A stretch of DNA of 64,000 nucleotides from Nocardia lijiangensis NBRC 108240 (GTDB lineage Bacteria; Actinomycetota; Actinomycetes; Mycobacteriales; Mycobacteriaceae), in the NCBI RefSeq assembly GCF_001613045.1, contig NZ_BDBP01000002.1, forward strand, positions 1 through 64,000, written 5' to 3'. The number at the start of each line of letters is the position of its first letter. Position 1 is the stretch's first letter. The notes below the pieces were generated by a model that ran no database searches, was not told where the DNA came from, and saw only the letters and a program-made list of their open reading frames with translations. A program made the translations under genes and the position numbers. This document shows, one piece after another, positions 10,001 through 20,022 of this stretch.

Positions 10001-11017
10001 TCGTTTCCACGGTTCGACGCGGCAGGACATCGCGCGGTCATCACCTCGAATGGGGACACCGGCGAAATTTGGGACACTCAAGATCCCGGACGGTGGCGAC
10101 TGCTCGGTCGTTTCGCGCATCGCTACGGTGACTATCCGTTTGCGGTGAGCCCGGACGGAGCGACCCTGGTGACCACTACGCTCGGGAGCCAGTTCACGGT
10201 GTACGACATATCCGATCCAGCGAACGTGCGTCTTCGCGGCGACTGGGCGACGAGCCTGCAAAGCGGCAACAACTTCGCCATCCGGCCGGACTGGCGAATC
10301 GCTGTGACGTCGCACGACGACTCGCTGAGACTATGGAGCCTCGAGGATCCCGGACATCCCACGCCACTCGGCGAGAAGATACCGCTGACAAAGGCGCGAG
10401 ACATCGAATTCAGCGGCGACGGCAGAATCCTCGCGGTCCGCACGTCCGTGTGGGATGGTGACATCGTCCGGCAGCCTGTCACGTTGTGGGACTTCGCCGA
10501 CCCCCTACGTCCAGCCCCACTCGGTGATGAACTTCCCGCGATAGCCAACAGCGTCACTACGGTCGAGTACGCTCCCGATGGCCGCACGATGATCTTGGTC
10601 GACAACCCGAGGATGCAGGTGTGGGACATCGGCGACCGCACACGAATCCGACCGATCAGTGCTCCGATCGTCGCGGACAGCCTCTCGGTGAGGCGGATCT
10701 CCTTCTCGCCGGATTCCCGCCGGGCCGCCATCACCGGCGAGGATGGGCGAATCACGCTGTGGGACTTGACGGATCGCACTCGTCCGCAACAGATCGGCGA
10801 CCCGCTGGAACCGCCGCGCGAAGACAATGACGACTGGACCGCCCAATTCCTCCCCCACGGCAACCACCTCGTGATCTCGGGCGGAGGACTGCGCGTCTGG
10901 GACCTCGACGTGTCACGCGCCATCGATCGAATCTGCGACGTCACCGGCGCCCTACTGACCGAGGACCTCTGGCAACGCCACCTCCCCCAACTCCCCTACC
11001 ATCCCCCGTGCCCCTGA
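7085..11017 (+). CDS. HTH-nSTAND1 ATPase with transmembrane helix and WD40 propeller
   Basis: A STAND-type signalling ATPase of about 1310 residues. Residues 10-95 form an XRE-like helical module (SAQRISDWKAGRNVPARFES). The nSTAND1 NTPase has Walker A GASGAGKSS near 167 and Walker B LLIVDQFEE near 228. A single membrane helix lies at about 540-562. The rest, from about 620, is a string of WD40-like repeats (FSADGNILATASAEAVTLWN type, LWDITDPGRP spacers) ending in the ICDVTG...LPYHPPC tail seen in actinobacterial relatives. A GTG at 7085 precedes the conserved N-terminus; a GTG at 6962 overlapping the porin stop is possible, but the extra 41 residues look non-coding. STAND proteins are ligand-triggered oligomeric switches, some in anti-phage defence; the role here is unknown. 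Confidence 0.85.
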   Translation: MTGDAPRGEIRSPRAIFAERFADLYAAAGNPTLRRVAAQAENRMRAAAAANPASAQRISDWKAGRNVPARFESLLPVVLTLIDLAKKRGAALPAKLADPQEWKRLWTASNSWTPDDADDSACPYLGLQSYRNTDSDFFFGRKRATEELTELVRNTAGGGCGVVTLIGASGAGKSSLLAAGLSFELARRQDNWHIVTVTPGAHPLDALAKALGGQTSWPTDGPRLLIVDQFEELFTVCADEQERDEFLALLDQYATQADPVAVVLALRADFYARCLDYPVLQESLEKRSYLLGPMRVDELTEAIIGPAERAGLKLEPGLDELVITELCGLGDHQTRQSYDPGALPLLSHVMAATWQHREGRKLTIAGYRAAGGVVGSVAATAEQAWSELSDPQQSAAKDVLLGLVTVARDSRDTRRIAARPALQQRSTDPLSAAAALELLARTRLVTLDADSVFLTHEIVLDAWPRLRAWIDENRVGYLVRQRVEADAAEWDSMGRDPALLYRGSRLEAALEHAAAADGVVRDFLHTSRASRGRSRRRTTLTRIGLALAGVVLLMLGLTAYTQTKFGQAQREEKNFAAIMTEAQRLRSIDPSLSAQLYLVAERMRPGDATVWTHLLGTQDQSLATTVPAHVDGYVEVTRQPGGALLASVDDEGITYLWDNSNPQHPHKLVQLPGEISKAVFSANRRVMATSSREGSRLWDITEPGAPRVLAELPRAAGGPYVHMSFSADGNILATASAEAVTLWNVTDPGRPRAGAILPAGQEVMPEVRFSPTEPVLAVLMNNLLPNAPYTGRIQLWKVDDLERAVPLGSPIGATTTVLTVMDFSSDGRILAAGGGTGSLQQDGQVDRGTVQLWRIERDAPPTPLIAPMPVSESTIRSVTFSPDSPILAVATSEHAALWNMTNPARPTLIDEPLTTSPTTCRFSKELAMPCRGGPTSLAFGSDGRTLTAGGWDGNLRVWSLPPALVPGTSEKASFPRFDAAGHRAVITSNGDTGEIWDTQDPGRWRLLGRFAHRYGDYPFAVSPDGATLVTTTLGSQFTVYDISDPANVRLRGDWATSLQSGNNFAIRPDWRIAVTSHDDSLRLWSLEDPGHPTPLGEKIPLTKARDIEFSGDGRILAVRTSVWDGDIVRQPVTLWDFADPLRPAPLGDELPAIANSVTTVEYAPDGRTMILVDNPRMQVWDIGDRTRIRPISAPIVADSLSVRRISFSPDSRRAAITGEDGRITLWDLTDRTRPQQIGDPLEPPREDNDDWTAQFLPHGNHLVISGGGLRVWDLDVSRAIDRICDVTGALLTEDLWQRHLPQLPYHPPCP

Positions 11018-11143
11018 ATCACACCCTCTTACAGGGACTTTCCAAGTATTCCTTCAGGACTCCCGACAATGCTGAAAGCAACCACGGGGGCAGTCCGTGG
11101 TCGCGCCGGGTAGGGAGCCCCGTAGAACAAGGGGGATACCGAA

Positions 11144-11329
11144 ATGCTGGGGAAGTCTGGGCTGACCGCCGTCGCGATCGCGGTGGGTTGTCTCACGGCA
11201 CTCGCACCGCAGGCGACGGCGGTCGATCTCGCACCGCACGAGAAGACGTACTCCGCCCCGGGCGGGCTGGAGTTCACCGTGGGCCACAGCGAGCACGCGG
11301 TACGGCCGGTGGGGTCGCTGACGCCCTGA
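11144..11329 (+). pseudogene. Truncated MspA-type porin paralogue
   Basis: A 61-residue frame with a signal peptide and then DLAPHEKTYSAPGGLEFTVG followed by HSEHAVRPVGSLTP and a stop. It matches the first part of the mature 6309 porin (APHEKTVEGPNGFRFTVGHS, then AFHPVAPL). Everything equivalent to the beta-barrel is missing, and the next gene begins within 70 bp. It has an ATG with AAGGGGG upstream, so a short secreted peptide could still be made. Most likely it is the 5' stub of a deleted porin gene. Confidence 0.7.
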
Positions 11330-11395
11330 TCCCACAGGATCAGGATGTTTTTTCAGGGTTCCCCCCGATGCGCCGCGCCGCTGGTCAGTCGCACC

Positions 11396-12946
11396 ATGGG
11401 AAACATGACGAGAACAACCTTCGGCGATCAGCTGCAACAGATGTGGCAGACGCGGCCCGTCCGGCTGCCGCGGCAAGGTCCGATCGCGGGCGTCGCGGCG
11501 GGGTTCGGGCAGCGCTACAACGTCGACCCGGTGCTGGTGCGGGTCGCGTTCGTGGTGTCCACCCTGTTCGGCGGCGCGGGCATCGTGCTGTACCTGCTCG
11601 CCTGGCTGCTGCTGAACGAGTCCGGGGATCAGTCCTCGGCCGCCGAATCGTTGTTCGGCAAGGGCCACAGCTCGCAGTCCCAGACGAAGACGGTCGTGCT
11701 GATCGTGGCGCTGGCCATCGCGGTCACCACGGTCGGCCCGATCGGCGTTGGGCTTGCGGGCTCCGGGATGATCAGCACGGCCCTCCTGCTGGCGGGCTGG
11801 TGGATGCTGTTCATGCGGTGCCCGCAGCCGCCGCCGGGCACCAGCGCGCTCGACGGCGGTTTCGTCGACAGCGGGTTCGCCGACGGCCTCGCCGCGACGG
11901 GCTACCCCGGAGCGGTGTTCCCGACCGGTCCGCTGCGGACGCCCGGTTACCCGATCCCCGACGTCCCGCCGGTGTACAGCCCGTACACCAAGCTGCCGGA
12001 CTCCTACGTGCCCGACACCCCGCGCGAGCCGGAGACCTCCGTGCTCCCCGCCGACGCGTCGGAGACCGTGTCGCTGGACAAGGACGTCGACCGCCCCGCC
12101 GAGGTGATCGACGCTAAGACCGAAGTACTCGACGCGCGGACCTCGTCACCGCGGTCGAACACCGAAGACGTGGATGCGCCGCCGCTTTCGCTCGACAAAC
12201 CCGACCGGCCCGCCGACCCGAAGACTCTCGCGGAGAAGCCCGCTCGCACCCCGGCCCCCGCGGCCTTCCCCAGCGTGACACCGCCGTCCTGGGATCCGCT
12301 CGGCGTTGCGCCGCTGGCCTGGGACCTGCCCGAACCCGCCCCGGCCCGCCCGGTGGCCGTCCCGCCACCGCGACGTCCCCGTTCCCGGCTCACCCCGGTC
12401 GTGATCGGCCTGGCCATGCTGGCCGCGGCGGGGGCGGGCGCGATCGCCGCCGCGGGCGCGGACTGGATGACGCCCGGCCGGATCGCCTCGGCGGCCCTGG
12501 CCGTGATCGGCCTCGGTTTGGTGCTCGGCGCGTTCCTGCGGCGCGGCTATGGTCTGCTGGTCGTCACGGCTCCACTCGCCGGCTTCGTCCTGCTCGCCTC
12601 GATGATCGGACCCATCGAATTCGACAGGGGCGCCATGGGCGAGCACGTCTGGGCCCCCGCGACGATGGCCGAACTGCAGCAGGATTACCAGATCTCGATG
12701 GGTTCGGGAACGCTCGACCTGCGCTCCCTGAACCTGACCGAGAACCGGACGGTGAACGTCGACGTGCAGATGGGCGAGGCCCGCATCCTGGTGCCGGAGG
12801 GCATGACCGTCCGCACCGGTTGCACCGTCACCATGGGCGAGAACCTGTGCCCGCAGGGCGTCACCGGTCCGAATACCCCGGGCGCGCCGGTGCTCGATCT
12901 CGATGTGGACGTACACCTGGGCAGCGTGGAGGTGCAGCGTGGCTGA
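11396..12946 (+). CDS. PspC-domain, LiaF-like multi-pass membrane protein
   Basis: About 516 residues. A PspC domain occupies 21-75 (GPIAGVAAGFGQRYNVDPVL and a helix). More helices lie near 100-150, then a long Pro/Asp/Ala-rich cytoplasmic linker, then helices near 335-420. The C-terminal beta-rich domain (LDLRSLNLTENRTVNVDVQM) resembles the LiaF C-terminal domain. Starts at 11396 or 11405 are both ATG. Its last codons overlap the start of a small membrane protein at 12939. With the PspC kinase and its regulator at 3.5-5.8 kb it has the parts of an EsrISR-type envelope stress system. That link is inferred from domains, since the two loci are 5.6 kb apart. Confidence 0.8.
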   Translation: MGNMTRTTFGDQLQQMWQTRPVRLPRQGPIAGVAAGFGQRYNVDPVLVRVAFVVSTLFGGAGIVLYLLAWLLLNESGDQSSAAESLFGKGHSSQSQTKTVVLIVALAIAVTTVGPIGVGLAGSGMISTALLLAGWWMLFMRCPQPPPGTSALDGGFVDSGFADGLAATGYPGAVFPTGPLRTPGYPIPDVPPVYSPYTKLPDSYVPDTPREPETSVLPADASETVSLDKDVDRPAEVIDAKTEVLDARTSSPRSNTEDVDAPPLSLDKPDRPADPKTLAEKPARTPAPAAFPSVTPPSWDPLGVAPLAWDLPEPAPARPVAVPPPRRPRSRLTPVVIGLAMLAAAGAGAIAAAGADWMTPGRIASAALAVIGLGLVLGAFLRRGYGLLVVTAPLAGFVLLASMIGPIEFDRGAMGEHVWAPATMAELQQDYQISMGSGTLDLRSLNLTENRTVNVDVQMGEARILVPEGMTVRTGCTVTMGENLCPQGVTGPNTPGAPVLDLDVDVHLGSVEVQRG

Positions 12947-13154
12947 GCAACCCCGACCCAACGACACGCCCGAAGGCCGCGGACCGTCGGCTTCCCTGCT
13001 GATCGTCGGCCTGCTCGCCCTCGCGGTGAGCGTCTGGGGCTTCATCGGCCCCGCCGCGACGGCAGGCGGAGCGATCTCCTTCGGCTGGATCGTCGTCGTC
13101 GCCGCCATCGTCATCGGTGTCCTGCTGGTGATCTCCCCCCGAAAACGGCGCTAG
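12939..13154 (+). CDS. Small two-helix membrane protein
   Basis: A 71-residue protein starting at a GTG that overlaps the end of the PspC gene by 8 bases, which implies translational coupling. A short polar N-terminus is followed by two hydrophobic segments (SLLIVGLLALAVSVWGFIGP and ISFGWIVVVAAIVIGVLLVI) and a basic PRKRR tail. Such proteins often follow actinobacterial PspC genes. Its function is unknown; it may be a subunit or modulator of the PspC protein. Confidence 0.75.
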   Translation: MAEQPRPNDTPEGRGPSASLLIVGLLALAVSVWGFIGPAATAGGAISFGWIVVVAAIVIGVLLVISPRKRR

Positions 13155-13185
13155 CGCAATGGCCCGAGTCGCACAGGAGAACCCC

Positions 13186-13359
13186 GTGGCGCGAGAACAA
13201 TTCGAGACCGACGCGGCCGATCCGGCACCACCACAACGACCGGGCACGCCCGTCGCGCGGATCGTGCCGGTCACGCCCGCGAGGGCCTATGTCGGCGGCG
13301 GCTCGCTGCTCGGCCACGTCGTCCTCGGCCACGGCTGGAGCCGCGCCGGGACCGACTGA
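13186..13359 (+). CDS. Small hypothetical protein
   Basis: A 57-residue frame starting at GTG 13186, preceded by AGGAGA at a good distance and 31 bp after the membrane gene. It is Pro/Ala-rich with a Gly-rich end (AYVGGGSLLGHVVLGHGWSR) and has no recognisable domain. An ATG at 13159 would add nine residues but lacks a ribosome site. A strong terminator follows at once, so it would be the last gene of the PspC operon. Whether it is translated is uncertain. Confidence 0.4.
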   Translation: MAREQFETDAADPAPPQRPGTPVARIVPVTPARAYVGGGSLLGHVVLGHGWSRAGTD

Positions 13360-13372
13360 ATCCCGAAACGCC

Positions 13373-13407
13373 GACGGCCCCCGCACACACCGTGTGCGGG
13401 GGCCGTC
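13373..13407. terminator. Strong bidirectional terminator hairpin between the PspC operon and guaA
   Basis: GACGGCCCCCGCACA (13373-13387) pairs perfectly with TGTGCGGGGGCCGTC (13393-13407) around a 5-base loop. The 15-bp GC-rich stem lies 13 bp before the guaA stop and serves both convergent transcripts. Confidence 0.8.
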
Positions 13408-13420
13408 GTGGCTCTCGGGA

Positions 13421-15001
13421 TCACTCCCACTCGATGGTGCCCGGCGGCTTGCTGGTGACATCGAGGACGACACGGTTGACCTCGGCGACCTCGTTGGTGA
13501 TGCGGGTCGAAATGCGCTCCAGCACTTCGTAAGGCAGGCGGGTCCAGTCGGCCGTCATGGCGTCCTCACTGGAGACCGGGCGCAGCACGATCGGGTGACC
13601 GTAGGTGCGGCCGTCGCCCTGCACGCCGACGCTGCGCACATCGGCGAGCAGCACCACCGGGCACTGCCAGATCTGGCGGTCCAGCCCCGCCGCGGTGAGC
13701 TCCTCACGGGCGATCGCGTCGGCCTGTCGCAGCGTGGCAAGGCGATCCCCGGTGACCTCGCCGACGATGCGGATGGCCAGACCCGGACCCGGGAACGGCT
13801 GGCGCGCAACGATTTCCTCGGGCAGGCCGAGCTCGCGACCGACCGCGCGGACCTCGTCCTTGAACAGCAGCCGCAGCGGCTCGACGAGCTCGAACTCCAG
13901 ATCCTCCGGCAGCCCGCCGACATTGTGGTGCGACTTGATGTTCGCCGTGCCGCTGCCGCCGCCGGACTCCACCACGTCCGGGTACAGGGTGCCCTGCACC
14001 AGGAACTCGACCTTGGGCGCCTGGCCGTCCTCGGCGCCGTGCGCGGCGACGACCTCGCTCACCGCGTCCTCGAAGGAGCGAATGAACTCGCGGCCGATGA
14101 TCTTGCGCTTCTCCTCGGGATCGGTGACGCCCTTCAGCTCGCCGAGGAACTTGTCCACCGCGTCGACGGTGACCAGCTTGGCGCCCGTCGCGGCGACGAA
14201 ATCCTTCTGCACCTGCTCGCGTTCGCCGGAGCGCAGCAGGCCGTGATCGACGAACACACAGGTCAGCCGGTCGCCGATGGCGCGCTGCACGAGCGCGGCC
14301 GCGACGGCGCTGTCCACGCCGCCGGACAGGCCGCAGATCGCGTGCCCGTCGCCGACCTGCTCGCGGACCTGCGTGATCAGCGCGTCGGCGATGTTGGCGG
14401 GCGTCCACGCGGCCGGGATGCCGGCGAGCTCGTGCAGGAAGCGGCTGAGCACCTGCTGGCCGTGCGGCGAGTGCAGCACCTCGGGGTGGTACTGCACGCC
14501 CGCCAGGCGACGGGCCCTGTCCTCGAACGCGGCGACCGGCGCACCCGCGGTGGTGCCGGTGACCTCGAAGCCCTCCGGCGCGTCGGTGACCGCGTCACCG
14601 TGGCTCATCCACACCGGCTGGATGGTGGGCAGACCACCGTGCAGCAGACCGCCGTCGATGTTCAGTTCGGTGCGGCCGTACTCGCGGGTGCCGGTGTGGG
14701 CGACGGTGCCGCCGAGCGCTTGGGCCATCGCCTGGAAGCCGTAGCAGATGCCGAAGACCGGCAGCTCCAGATCGAAGAGCCGAGGATCCAGCTGCGGCGC
14801 GCCCTCGGTGTACACACTCGCCGGGCCGCCGGACAGAATCACCGCGAGCGGGTTCTTGTCGGCGATCTCCTCGACGGTGGTGGTATGCGGAATCACCTCG
14901 GAGTACACGCTTGCCTCGCGCACCCGCCGGGCGATCAGCTGAGCGTATTGGGCACCGAAGTCGACGACGAGGACCGGTCTCTGGGATTCTGCCACGGCCA
15001 C
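13421..15001 (-). CDS. guaA: GMP synthase (glutamine-hydrolysing)
   Basis: A 526-residue GuaA, which converts XMP to GMP using ATP and glutamine. The class I amidotransferase domain (about 1-205) has nucleophile C86 in VFGICYGFQ and the His in VQYHPEV. The ATP pyrophosphatase domain has the PP-loop [11 protein letters not shown], and the dimerisation domain ends KPPGTIEWE as in complete GuaA proteins. The start is GTG at 15001, directly before the conserved [14 protein letters not shown]. It is transcribed alone, divergent from the hydrolase at 15160. Confidence 0.97.
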   Translation of the reverse strand: MAVAESQRPVLVVDFGAQYAQLIARRVREASVYSEVIPHTTTVEEIADKNPLAVILSGGPASVYTEGAPQLDPRLFDLELPVFGICYGFQAMAQALGGTVAHTGTREYGRTELNIDGGLLHGGLPTIQPVWMSHGDAVTDAPEGFEVTGTTAGAPVAAFEDRARRLAGVQYHPEVLHSPHGQQVLSRFLHELAGIPAAWTPANIADALITQVREQVGDGHAICGLSGGVDSAVAAALVQRAIGDRLTCVFVDHGLLRSGEREQVQKDFVAATGAKLVTVDAVDKFLGELKGVTDPEEKRKIIGREFIRSFEDAVSEVVAAHGAEDGQAPKVEFLVQGTLYPDVVESGGGSGTANIKSHHNVGGLPEDLEFELVEPLRLLFKDEVRAVGRELGLPEEIVARQPFPGPGLAIRIVGEVTGDRLATLRQADAIAREELTAAGLDRQIWQCPVVLLADVRSVGVQGDGRTYGHPIVLRPVSSEDAMTADWTRLPYEVLERISTRITNEVAEVNRVVLDVTSKPPGTIEWE

Positions 15002-15159
15002 AGTCTAGTGAGCCGGGTGCGCGCCCGAACCAACGGGCATGCCCCTGTGCAGGCACGTTGTCTGCGCGGGCGCCGGGCGCTCCCGACATCCTCCGGCTAT
15101 CTCGAAGCGGGCGGCCCGAATCCCGCGTCGACCCTGCCGCGGCTCGTTATCCTCTTGCG

Positions 15160-15957
15160 GTGCCCTTCGCCCGTGCGATAGACGCCGACATCCATTACGA
15201 GGACAGCGGCGGGGACGGTCCGGTGGTGTTGCTAGCGCACGAATTCCTCATGGACCGCACCATGTTCGCTTCACAGGTGGCCGCGCTCGCGCCGGAATTC
15301 CGGATCGTGTCCTGGGATGCCCGCGGCCACGGACGCACGAAAGATCAGGGCCTACCCTTCACGTACTGGACCGCGGCGCGCGACGCGCTGACGGTGCTCG
15401 ACCAGCTGGGCGCCGAGCGCGCGGTGGTCGGCGGCACCGCGCAGGGCGGCTTCACCGCGCTCCGCGCCGCACTCATCGCACCCGAGCGGATCGCGGGCCT
15501 CATCCTCATCAGCACCGAGGCGCACGGGCCGACGCCCGAGCAGTCCACGGCCACCCAACGCTTCCTCGACGAGTGGTACGACGACGACAGCAGGGAGATC
15601 GCGGTCCGACGGCTCGCCAGCTGGCTGATCGGCGACGACGCCTGGTACCGGGAGATCTGGACCAAACGCTGGCTCGGCCGCGACCGGCAGAACATCGAGG
15701 TCGCCGCGGGCTGCCTGCTCGCCAGGGAGTCGGTGCTCGACCGGCTTCCCGAAATCACCTGTCCCGCACTGGTCATCCACGCCACCGACAGCGGCATCAC
15801 GCACGACCGGGCCAAACAACTGGCCGAGGGTCTGGCGTCCGCGACCTACGTGGAGATCGCGGGCGCCCGCCTCGCGGTCACCATGACCCACCCGGAACCG
15901 GTGAATCACACGATCCGGCAGTTCCTCCGCGACCACGTGCGGCCGACGCACGTGTAG
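15160..15957 (+). CDS. Alpha/beta-hydrolase fold protein lacking catalytic residues
   Basis: A 265-residue protein with the alpha/beta-hydrolase fold: oxyanion strand VVLLAHEFLMDRTMF, WDARGHGRTKD, a lid with several Trp, acid-strand ALVIHATDSGITHDRAKQL, and C-terminal MTHPEPVNHTIRQFL. The nucleophile elbow reads VGGTAQGGFTALR where active relatives read GxSQGG, so the Ser position is Ala94. The expected GAGH near the end reads GARL, so the catalytic His is lost too. The GTG at 15160 precedes the conserved fold. It is divergent from guaA and convergent with guaB3. The frame is intact, so it may be a retained pseudoenzyme. Confidence 0.8.
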   Translation: MPFARAIDADIHYEDSGGDGPVVLLAHEFLMDRTMFASQVAALAPEFRIVSWDARGHGRTKDQGLPFTYWTAARDALTVLDQLGAERAVVGGTAQGGFTALRAALIAPERIAGLILISTEAHGPTPEQSTATQRFLDEWYDDDSREIAVRRLASWLIGDDAWYREIWTKRWLGRDRQNIEVAAGCLLARESVLDRLPEITCPALVIHATDSGITHDRAKQLAEGLASATYVEIAGARLAVTMTHPEPVNHTIRQFLRDHVRPTHV

Positions 15958-15990
15958 TGACACCGATCCGAACGGCCCCCGAGCAGCGCG

Positions 15991-16021
15991 GAGCCCGCGC
16001 CCGATCGTAGGGCGCGGGCTC
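15991..16021. terminator. Terminator hairpin between the hydrolase and guaB3
   Basis: GAGCCCGCGCCC (15991-16002) pairs perfectly with GGGCGCGGGCTC (16010-16021) around a 7-base loop between convergent genes. It should end both transcripts. Confidence 0.75.
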
Positions 16022-16061
16022 GAAGAACACGCGGGACGACGGGCGCGGACGCCCGCCGCGA

Positions 16062-17222
16062 TCAGGCGCGAACGCTGAGTCCGACCTTCTGAAACTCCTT
16101 CAGGTCCGAGTACCCGGCCTTCGCCATCGAGCGGCGCAGGCCGCCGACCAGGTTCAGCGAGCCGAACGGATCGTCGGACGGACCGAACAGCACCCGCTCC
16201 AGGCTCGGCCGCACCTGCTCGGTGGACTCGCCACCCAGATCCCACGGATCGTCCACGTGCAGCAGCGAACCGCGCGGCACCGACGGGTGCGCGGCGGCCG
16301 ACGGCCAGTACCAGCCGCGGCCGGGCGCCTCGGCGGCCAGCGCCAGCGGCACCCCGAGCATGGCGGCGTCGGCGCCGCAGGCGATCGCCTTCGCCAGGTG
16401 ACCGGACGTGGCGATATCGCCGTCCGCGATGACGTGCACATAGCGGCCACCGGTCTCGTCCAGGTAATCGCGGCGCGCGGCCGCGGCGTCGGCGATGGCG
16501 GTGGCCATCGGCACCCCGATGCCGAGCACCTCGCCGGTGGTCGTCGCACCGGGGAAGGAGCCGTAGCCCACGATCACGCCCGCGGCGCCGGTGCGCATCA
16601 GGTGCAGCGCGGTGCGGTGGTCGCTGACGCCGCCCGCGACGACGGGCACGTCCAGCTCCGCGATGAAGGTCTTCATGTTCAGCGGCTCGCCGTCGCCGAC
16701 GTGCTCCGCGGAAATGATGGTGCCGTGCACGACGAGCAGATCGATGCCCGCCTGCAACAGCGCCGGAGTCAACGCGCGGGCGTTCTGCGGGCTGACCCGC
16801 ACGGCGACGGTCACGCCCGCAGCGCGCACCTCGGCCACCGCGGTCGCGAGCAGATCCGGCTGCATCGGCGCCGCGTGCAGCTCCTGCAACAGGGCGACCG
16901 CGCGCTCGTAGCCGCCCTTGCCGACCAGCTCGAGCAGCTGATCGATCTTGGCCTCGACATCGGCGTGCCTGGCCCACAGGCCCTCGCCGTTGATCACGCC
17001 GAGCCCGCCGAGACGGCCGAGCTCGATGGCGAACTTCGGCGACACCAGTGCGTCGGTCGGATGCGCGAGGAACGGAATCTCGAACCGGTAGGCGTCGAGC
17101 TGCCAACCCAGCGACACCTGCTTCGACGAGCGGGTACGCCGCGAGGGAACGATGTCGACATCGTCCAGTTCGTAGGTACGCCGGGCCGTCCGGCCCATGC
17201 CGATCTCGACCATGTCGCGCAC
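16062..17222 (-). CDS. guaB3: GuaB3, IMP dehydrogenase/GMP reductase family protein
   Basis: A 386-residue TIM-barrel protein of the actinobacterial GuaB3 family (conserved VEIGMGRTARRTYELDDVDI and SRRTRSSKQVSLGWQLDAYR). It has no CBS domains. Where IMP dehydrogenase has GPGSICTT it reads GYGSFPGATTTGEVLGIG, so the classical catalytic Cys is absent at that place. The enzymatic role of GuaB3 in this group is not settled to my knowledge; a GMP-reductase-like activity has been reported for a cyanobacterial relative. The GTG at 17222 has AGGA at proper spacing; an ATG at 17213 is the alternative. It lies downstream of guaB in the same direction, with a long hairpin in its leader. Confidence 0.9.
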   Translation of the reverse strand: MRDMVEIGMGRTARRTYELDDVDIVPSRRTRSSKQVSLGWQLDAYRFEIPFLAHPTDALVSPKFAIELGRLGGLGVINGEGLWARHADVEAKIDQLLELVGKGGYERAVALLQELHAAPMQPDLLATAVAEVRAAGVTVAVRVSPQNARALTPALLQAGIDLLVVHGTIISAEHVGDGEPLNMKTFIAELDVPVVAGGVSDHRTALHLMRTGAAGVIVGYGSFPGATTTGEVLGIGVPMATAIADAAAARRDYLDETGGRYVHVIADGDIATSGHLAKAIACGADAAMLGVPLALAAEAPGRGWYWPSAAAHPSVPRGSLLHVDDPWDLGGESTEQVRPSLERVLFGPSDDPFGSLNLVGGLRRSMAKAGYSDLKEFQKVGLSVRA

Positions 17223-17264
17223 TTGTCTGTCCTTTCGGTGTTTTTGGCGCGCTGGTGCGCGCGT

Positions 17265-17356
17265 GTTCGCGGCCCTTATGTCTCGCTTCCGAGCGGTCGA
17301 GACTCGCGACTTCGTCGCATGCGCTTCGACCGCTCGGAAGCGAGACGGCCGCGAAC
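17265..17356. promoter_or_regulatory. Long perfect-stem hairpin in the guaB-guaB3 spacer
   Basis: Positions 17281-17300 are the exact reverse complement of 17326-17345: a perfect 20-bp stem with a 25-base loop. Outside it GTTCGCGGCC (17265-17274) pairs with GGCCGCGAAC (17347-17356), leaving a 6/1-base bulge. It lies 43-134 bases upstream of guaB3 in its likely leader. There is no U-tract next to it. It may be a terminator/attenuator, an RNA stability element or a mobile palindromic repeat. The rest of the 392-bp spacer shows nothing clear. Confidence 0.8.
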
Positions 17357-17614
17357 GGGCTCGTAAGACTCGCCCTCGGGGTGGTCGGGAGGGAGCGCCC
17401 GTGCGGGCGCGTCGACTCGCGAACAGGTTAATCATGCACGGGGTACCCACTCGGATCGCAATCGCGTCCCGTACCTCGCATCGAAAACCGGAGGGGCGCC
17501 GGTGTCCCGAACTCGACCGCCGACGCTGTCAGGGGCGGGCCTTCCCCGCGCTACCCGCGGTAGCCGGGCCTGCGATGGCAGGTCGTCCGGCTGCCGGGGC
17601 TCGCGTCGGTTACG

Positions 17615-19800
<2,186 letters not shown>

Positions 19801-20022
19801 TCCCGCGGTCCCCCACCTGAACACGACGAAATGCCGACTGCCGGTCGGCGATCGGTCTACGCGCAAATGTTCGGGTGGCGCCCTCCGCGACACGCCCGGC
19901 ACAGGCGTGCGCGCACTCTTCCGCGGTGTGTCGTACGACACCGGATCACAAGGGGATCCATTGAGCAACCGACCGGACCTCCGGCAGGCTGCGTTCGATA
20001 CCGAACTCGCTTACGCCCGAAC

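Noticed and set aside
13289..15181. A 630-codon open frame on the plus strand opposite guaA
   Set aside because: It runs antisense through a perfectly conserved guaA and its protein is Arg/Gly/His-rich with no domain; high GC makes such shadow frames common here.
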